Source of the DNA: Gemmatimonadales bacterium
GTDB taxonomy: Bacteria > Gemmatimonadota > Gemmatimonadetes > Gemmatimonadales > GWC2-71-9
Length of the DNA: 9,381 nt
Reading direction: 5' to 3'
NCBI GenBank assembly: GCA_025929805.1
Contig: JAICPP010000121.1
Span: 1-9,381, forward strand
The translations under genes were made by a program, and so were the position numbers. The first letter of the stretch is position 1, and every line of letters begins with the position of its first letter. The notes under the pieces are model-generated. The model was not told the DNA's origin. It saw only the letters and a program-made list of their open reading frames with translations, and made no database searches. This document shows, piece by piece, positions 5,422 through 9,381 of the stretch.

Positions 5422-6616
5422 ACTTCTTGGGCCGCTTCCGCCGGAGCTCCGCAATGGTCCCCGGCGTCACCGCGTCGAAGCCGAACTTTCCCCTGACCTT
5501 TTCGACGGCTTCAGTCAGATGCCGGAGCCGGATGCGCTCGGGCGGCTCGAACAGGTCTTCCTCCGCGGCGGTACCCAGGTTGGTCGCAGCAATCCCGATG
5601 AGACGAACGGCCCGATCCCGGTTGCGAACATCCGCGAAGGCGGCTCGAAACAGGGTGCGAACCGCGTGGTAGAGCTCGGCATCGAGGTCGGTAGCGATCT
5701 CGAGGGTTCGCCGCCGGGTCACCGTACGGAAGTCATCGTGGCGTAGCTTGAGGGTAACTGCCTTGGCCAGGATCTGCTCGTCCCGCAGCTGGGCGGCCAC
5801 TCGGGCGGTCAGCAAGGCGAGGATCCTCTCCAGCCGCTCCGGGTCTCTCAGGTCCCGGGATAAGGTCGTCTCCCGGCTGACCGACTTGGGTAAGCGGTCC
5901 GCCCGGAGTACCGAGCCTCCCTGACCCTGAACCCGCAGCTTGAGTCCCCGTGCATCGGCACCGATCAGCCGGCCGAGGTCCTGCTCATCCATGGCCTGGA
6001 CCTGGTACACGTCGGTCAGCCCGAGCTCGGCCCAGCGCTGGGCCGTCTTGGGCCCGACCCCGGGTAGGGCCGACAGCGGGAGACCCGCGAGAAATCCAAG
6101 CTCCCATCCAGCACGGACCTCCATCAGGCCGCGCGGCTTGGCGCAGTCCGAGGCCATCTTGGCGATCATCCGGTTGGGCCCGATGCCGATGCTTGCGTCC
6201 AGCCCGGTGCGCTGCTTGACCTGGTCTCTCAGCTCTTCGGCTACCGGAAGGAGGGAGACCGGGTACTGCCGCTCGGTTCCGCTGAAATCCAGGTAAGCCT
6301 CGTCCAGGGATGCCATGACTACGGTGGGTGAAAAGTCCTGGAGCACCGTGCGGACGGCGCGGGAAGCATCCCGATAGTGGGTAAAAGCCCCCTGGAAGAA
6401 GGTTGCCTGGGGGCAGAGGCGAACGGCTTCTGCTATGGGCATGCCGGCGTGGATTCCAAATCGGCGAGCGGCATGCGAGGCCGATTGGACCACCCCGCGT
6501 TGATCCCGGCGTCCCCCGACCACCAGCAGCTCGATATTCCGCAGCTCGGGGTGATACTGCCGGGACACCTCCACAAAGAAGGCGTCCAGATCGACATGGA
6601 GGAGGCGGGCCCACAT
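5420..6616 (-). CDS. dinB: DNA polymerase IV (Y-family, DinB)
   Basis: A 398-residue translesion DNA polymerase. Catalytic acidic residues are Asp9 in HVDLDAFFVEV (7-17) and Asp105-Glu106 in SLDEAYLDFSG (103-113). Phe14 takes the steric-gate position that excludes ribonucleotides. Other family blocks are GIHAGMPIAEAVRLCPQA (54-71), SIGIGPNRMIAKMASDCAKPRG (142-163, palm/fingers), the helix-hairpin-helix LPGVGPKTAQRWAELGL (184-200) in the thumb, and SVSRETTLSRDL (245-256) at the start of the little finger. EEDLFEP (352-358) could be a degenerate beta-clamp-binding motif; no clear QLxLF is present at the C-terminus, which ends in a basic tail. The ATG at 6616 lies 8 nt after the stop of the transporter ATPase gene and lacks a strong ribosome site of its own, so translation may be coupled. 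No LexA-type operator was seen directly upstream. Full length, no defect visible. Confidence 0.96.
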   Translation of the reverse strand: MWARLLHVDLDAFFVEVSRQYHPELRNIELLVVGGRRDQRGVVQSASHAARRFGIHAGMPIAEAVRLCPQATFFQGAFTHYRDASRAVRTVLQDFSPTVVMASLDEAYLDFSGTERQYPVSLLPVAEELRDQVKQRTGLDASIGIGPNRMIAKMASDCAKPRGLMEVRAGWELGFLAGLPLSALPGVGPKTAQRWAELGLTDVYQVQAMDEQDLGRLIGADARGLKLRVQGQGGSVLRADRLPKSVSRETTLSRDLRDPERLERILALLTARVAAQLRDEQILAKAVTLKLRHDDFRTVTRRRTLEIATDLDAELYHAVRTLFRAAFADVRNRDRAVRLIGIAATNLGTAAEEDLFEPPERIRLRHLTEAVEKVRGKFGFDAVTPGTIAELRRKRPKK

Positions 6617-6624
6617 GACGGAGC

Positions 6625-7695
6625 TTACACCAGCAGGATCGCCGTTGCCTTCAGTGAGCCGACGACCCGCACGCCCGGATGAAGGGCCATCTCTTCACTC
6701 GATGTGGTCGTGACGGAGGCGATCAGCGGGCGCCCGACGTCGAGATGAACGAGCGTGATGGGCCCCACCCGTTCCAGCCGAGCGACCGTGCCTTCCAGGT
6801 GATTGCGCGCTGAATCAGGGTGCGGGCTCAGGCTCAACACGATGTCTTCCGGTCGGATCACCGCATGCATTGGTCCTTCCCGCTCGGCAACAACATCCAG
6901 GGTGAGCCCCCCTCCTCGGAAGCGGCCTCGAAAGGCGAGCTCCCGATCATCGGACGGGGTGCGCTCGACCACCCCGGCGATGACATTGCCGGTCCCCACG
7001 AACCGGGCGACGAAGGCTGAATTGGGATAGCGGAACACTTGCTCAGGCGTGCCGCTCTGCGCGATGCGTCCTTCGGACAGCACGGCAACTAGGTCACCGA
7101 GGCGCAGAGCCTCGTCGAAGTCATGCGTCACCTGGAGCGTCGTGATCCCCTCCCGTTCATGCAGCCCACGCAACTCCCGGCGAAGTACCTGCCGGGTTGC
7201 CGCATCGACGGCCGCGAACGGCTCGTCGAGGAGCAGGATCGATGGTTTTGGAGCCAGGGCCCGGGCCAGGGCCACGCGTTGCTGCTCGCCTCCGCTGAGC
7301 CCCTGGACCGGCCGGTCGAGCAACGCGGTAATGGCGAGCATGTCGGCGAGCTCCAGCACCCGTTGAGCGCGACCTGCACCATCCACGGCGCCTTTGCTTC
7401 GGGCGATACCGTAGCCGATGTTGTCTCGCACGCTCAAGTGGGGAAACAGGTGGTACTGCTGGTATACGAAGCCCAGGCCACGCCGCTCCGGTGGCAGACC
7501 GGTTACATCGTCATTGTGCATGAACACGCGTCCTGCCTGGAGCCTGGCATGTCCCGCCACGGCCTCGAGCAGGGTGGTCTTGCCGGAGCCGGTTGGTCCG
7601 ATAATGAGCGCATATCCACCCGGCGGCACCTCGAGCGAGATGTCGCGGAGATCAAAGTTGCCGACCCTGACGTGCAGACTGTCGAGCCTGATCAC
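6625..7695 (-). CDS. wtpC: Tungstate/molybdate ABC transporter ATP-binding protein
   Basis: A 356-residue cytoplasmic ATPase that drives oxyanion import. The nucleotide-binding domain covers residues 1-235: Walker A GPTGSGKT (33-40), Q-loop at Gln79/Gln80, signature LSGGEQQR (133-140), Walker B ILLLDEP (153-159) and switch His191. A linker with VGTGNVIAG and RPEDIVLS (281-288) leads to a C-terminal TOBE/Mop-like domain (about 297-356, with LEGTVARLERVGPITLVHLDVG). Such domains bind molybdate or tungstate and regulate transport in ModC and WtpC. The GTG start at 7695 overlaps the permease stop as GTGA, so the two are translationally coupled. Family and context fit a molybdate/tungstate system; the C-terminal domain also resembles those of other oxyanion and sulfate importers, so the exact substrate is inferred. 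Confidence 0.88.
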   Translation of the reverse strand: MIRLDSLHVRVGNFDLRDISLEVPPGGYALIIGPTGSGKTTLLEAVAGHARLQAGRVFMHNDDVTGLPPERRGLGFVYQQYHLFPHLSVRDNIGYGIARSKGAVDGAGRAQRVLELADMLAITALLDRPVQGLSGGEQQRVALARALAPKPSILLLDEPFAAVDAATRQVLRRELRGLHEREGITTLQVTHDFDEALRLGDLVAVLSEGRIAQSGTPEQVFRYPNSAFVARFVGTGNVIAGVVERTPSDDRELAFRGRFRGGGLTLDVVAEREGPMHAVIRPEDIVLSLSPHPDSARNHLEGTVARLERVGPITLVHLDVGRPLIASVTTTSSEEMALHPGVRVVGSLKATAILLV

Positions 7696-8474
7696 GCGCG
7701 CTCCTGCGGCTGGAGCACCCGCACCATGATGAAGACCGTCAGCGCCACGAGGAGGAGGATGACTGCGGCCGGAATGGCGGACTGAAGGCCGAACGCGGTA
7801 AACCGATCGAAGATGTAAATGCTCGCCACCTTCGGGTTGTAGGTGAGGATGACGATCGAACCGAACTCACTCACGCTACGAGCCCAGGCCAGGATCGAGG
7901 CGGCAAGGATCCCGCGACCGGCCAGGGGAAGGGTCACTCGGCGAAAGGCTCCCCAGCCGGTGTCGCCCAGGGTGCGGGCAACCCGCTCCAGCTGGGGGTC
8001 CACCGCTCGGAATGCCTCGCGGGCGCCGCTGACCAGGATCGGAGCAGACACGAACAGCATGGCGGCGACGATTCCGGGAACGTGACTCACAAACTCGAGG
8101 CCCAGATCGGCTAAGGCTCCACCCACCGGAGAACGCCGGCCGAGGAAGAGGAGGAGCGCAATCCCGGCCACCGGGTGAGGAATCACGACCGGAAGGTCGA
8201 TAATACCTTGCACGATCCGGCGGCCGGGGAACGGCCGGCGGGCGAGCAGATACGCCAGGGGGATGCCCAACAAGGCTGCGAGGAAGGTCGCCATGCTCGC
8301 GGTAAGCACGGTGAGCGTGATGGACGCCTGCAGCTCGCTGTCCTGCAAGGCCTCGATCAGGCTCTGGGGGGACGACTCCCACAACAGCCGAAGCAGCGGC
8401 CCGACCACGAAGAGCACCAGGCAGGCACTGAGGCCGGCAAGCACGAGGCGGGACCAAAGTGAGCTGACCGGCAT
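7692..8474 (-). CDS. wtpB: Tungstate/molybdate-type ABC transporter permease
   Basis: A 260-residue inner-membrane protein with about six hydrophobic segments (roughly 9-31, 52-77, 93-112, 133-150, 187-212, 229-254). The cytoplasmic coupling loop with the EAA motif lies at about 153-184 (EAFRAVDPQLERVARTLGD, with the conserved Gly170, then RRVTLPL). The segment ARSVSEFGSIVIL (198-210), followed by YNPKVAS and DRFTAFGL, is typical of WtpB/ModB/TupB permeases. AAGGG lies 5 nt before the ATG. Its stop overlaps the ATPase start by four bases. The gene is divergent from ferritin across 68 nt. A periplasmic binding protein, normally encoded beside it, is not in the window. Tungstate versus molybdate cannot be decided from sequence. 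Confidence 0.88.
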   Translation of the reverse strand: MPVSSLWSRLVLAGLSACLVLFVVGPLLRLLWESSPQSLIEALQDSELQASITLTVLTASMATFLAALLGIPLAYLLARRPFPGRRIVQGIIDLPVVIPHPVAGIALLLFLGRRSPVGGALADLGLEFVSHVPGIVAAMLFVSAPILVSGAREAFRAVDPQLERVARTLGDTGWGAFRRVTLPLAGRGILAASILAWARSVSEFGSIVILTYNPKVASIYIFDRFTAFGLQSAIPAAVILLLVALTVFIMVRVLQPQERA

Positions 8475-8482
8475 GGCAACCC

Positions 8483-8512
8483 TTGGCGAGAGCTCGCAGC
8501 GCGTCCTATCTT
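8483..8512 (+). promoter_or_regulatory. Possible ferritin promoter
   Basis: TTGGCG (8483-8488) and TATCTT (8507-8512) are separated by 18 nt in the 68-nt gap between the divergent permease and ferritin genes. Each matches consensus at four of six positions, and transcription would begin near 8519. No Fur-box-like AT-rich palindrome is visible in the gap. Confidence 0.3.
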
Positions 8513-8542
8513 CGACGCACTCACTGACCCGAGATCAAGCCG

Positions 8543-9064
8543 ATGATGAGCAAGACGATGCAGGACGCATTCAACGAGCAGATGAAGCAGGAATTCTACT
8601 CCTCGTACCTCTACCTCTCAATGTCGGCCTATTGTGATCTGGCAAACCTACCAGGGCTGGCGCATTGGATGCGGGCACAGGCGCGCGAGGAGGTGAACCA
8701 CGCCATGAAGATCTTCGATCATCTGCTCGATAGGGCAGGACAGGTTCAGCTGCAGCCGATCGGCAAACCGCCCTCGACCTTCGGCTCGCCTCGAGAAGTC
8801 TTCGAGCAGGCGCATCGCCATGAGCAAGAGGTAACCGCGAGCATCAACAAGGTCTACGGCCTCGCCGTGGACGAGCGAGACTTTGCCAGCCGGGTCTTCC
8901 TGGATTGGTTCGTCCAGGAGCAGGTCGAGGAGGAAAAGACCAGCGCACTGCTGGCGGAACAGCTCAGGATGATCGGCGAGGACCGTCCCGGGCTCCTCAT
9001 GCTGGACCGTGAGTTGGGGCAGAGTCGCAGCGGCGAGGTCAAGCAGCCCGTCCCTGAAACGTGA
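8543..9064 (+). CDS. ftnA: Non-haem ferritin (FtnA-like iron storage protein)
   Basis: A 173-residue four-helix-bundle protein that oxidises Fe(II) and stores iron in a 24-subunit shell. With ATG 8543 as residue 1 the iron ligands fall exactly on E. coli FtnA numbering: Glu17 (in MKQEFYSSYLYLSMSAYC), Glu50 and His53 (AREEVNHAMKIFDHL), Glu94 (HRHEQEV), and Gln127 and Glu130 (FVQEQVEEEK). Both sites of the ferroxidase centre and the third-site ligands are therefore intact. The C-terminal tail after residue 155 is slightly longer and polar. A second ATG directly follows the first, and there is no strong ribosome site before either. It is divergent from the tungstate/molybdate permease. No haem-ligand evidence for bacterioferritin was seen; the alignment favours FtnA. 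Confidence 0.95.
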   Translation: MMSKTMQDAFNEQMKQEFYSSYLYLSMSAYCDLANLPGLAHWMRAQAREEVNHAMKIFDHLLDRAGQVQLQPIGKPPSTFGSPREVFEQAHRHEQEVTASINKVYGLAVDERDFASRVFLDWFVQEQVEEEKTSALLAEQLRMIGEDRPGLLMLDRELGQSRSGEVKQPVPET

Positions 9065-9154
9065 GGCGCTCAGGTCGGGCATCCGGGTGGCGAACCCACT
9101 TGCCGCCATCGATCGGCGTTGTTCAGTTTCCGGCCCTATGCACCGACCAGTTCG

Positions 9155-9381
9155 ATGAGTGATTGGGGCGCCACACAGCGGGTGGCGGCCAGGGTGGTGC
9201 TGACCGAGGGGGTCGTTCTCGCGGGCGAGCTGCACCTCCTGGCCCGAACCACGTACCCGTCCGACAGCGAGAGCCCGCTCGAGATGCTCAATCGGGACGA
9301 CCCTTTTTTTGCCTTGACACTGAGTGAGGGCGGGGTGGCCTTCGTATCCAAGGCTCAGGTGGCGGTGGTCTCCTGTCCCGA
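9155..9381 (+). CDS. Small hypothetical protein, 3' truncated by window edge
   Basis: From ATG 9155 the frame stays open to the end of the window (75 codons). The protein starts MSDWGATQRV, then AARVVLTEGVVLAGELHLL, a Ser/Asp-rich turn, SPLEMLNRDDPFFALTLSEGG and VAFVSKAQVAVVSCP. The pattern of short beta strands, with a LxGxLHL start, an LN..DPFF.L centre and a VxKxxVxxV end, looks like a small beta-barrel-like domain that I have seen only in uncharacterised bacterial proteins; I cannot name it with confidence. A run of seven T at 9304-9310 encodes the Phe-Phe pair. It lies 90 nt downstream of ferritin on the same strand and could share its transcript. No clear ribosome site or terminator was found in the gap. 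Confidence 0.6.
   Translation, partial: MSDWGATQRVAARVVLTEGVVLAGELHLLARTTYPSDSESPLEMLNRDDPFFALTLSEGGVAFVSKAQVAVVSCP

Noticed and set aside
9065..9154. Ferritin terminator
   Set aside because: A 6-pair stem (GTGGCG with CGCCAT, one G-U) exists but has no T-run and a long loop, which is too weak to call.

Overview
The window is GC-rich, densely packed bacterial DNA with short intergenic gaps and several GTG starts. Gene content (P-II/Amt/GlnA, Y-family polymerase, tungstate/molybdate ABC transporter, ferritin) and several lineage-style hypothetical proteins suggest a free-living soil or sediment bacterium. The protein flavour is consistent with Gemmatimonadota, but this is an impression from reading and was not tested by search. 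No transposase, integrase, rRNA, tRNA, CRISPR array or phage gene was seen.

Layout: (1) Positions 1-341 hold the 3' end of a protein with a beta-rich, carbohydrate-binding-like C-terminus, followed by a 223-nt gap with an integron attC-like half site. (2) Positions 565-1062 (+) encode a small predicted lipoprotein made almost entirely of a SecD/SecDF P1-head-like domain. (3) Positions 4303 down to 1092 (-) carry the nitrogen-assimilation cluster glnA - amt - P-II. It is transcribed from a near-perfect sigma70 promoter (TTGACA, 17-nt spacer, TATACT), which lies about 240 nt upstream of glnA. (4) Positions 4666-5397 (+) encode a divergently transcribed, single-pass membrane protein of unknown function. 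(5) Positions 8474 down to 5420 (-) carry a WtpB/ModB-type permease, a WtpC/ModC-type ATPase and DinB, tightly packed and probably one operon. (6) Positions 8543-9064 (+) encode a non-haem ferritin. From 9155 a further small (+) gene runs off the window.

How the parts fit: GlnA, Amt and P-II form an ammonium uptake and assimilation module. The P-II protein keeps the Arg47 that plugs Amt but has Val at position 51, where uridylylated P-II proteins have Tyr, and Glu at position 39 instead of the usual Gln. GlnA keeps its likely adenylylation tyrosine. The long glnA leader contains several hairpins, two of which are mutually exclusive, and two dyads sit about 50 and 72 bp upstream of the predicted start site. 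These are the best candidates here for undescribed regulation. A second unexplained theme is a heptamer repeat (AGTCANG followed by inverted copies) at the 3' ends of both glnA and dinB.
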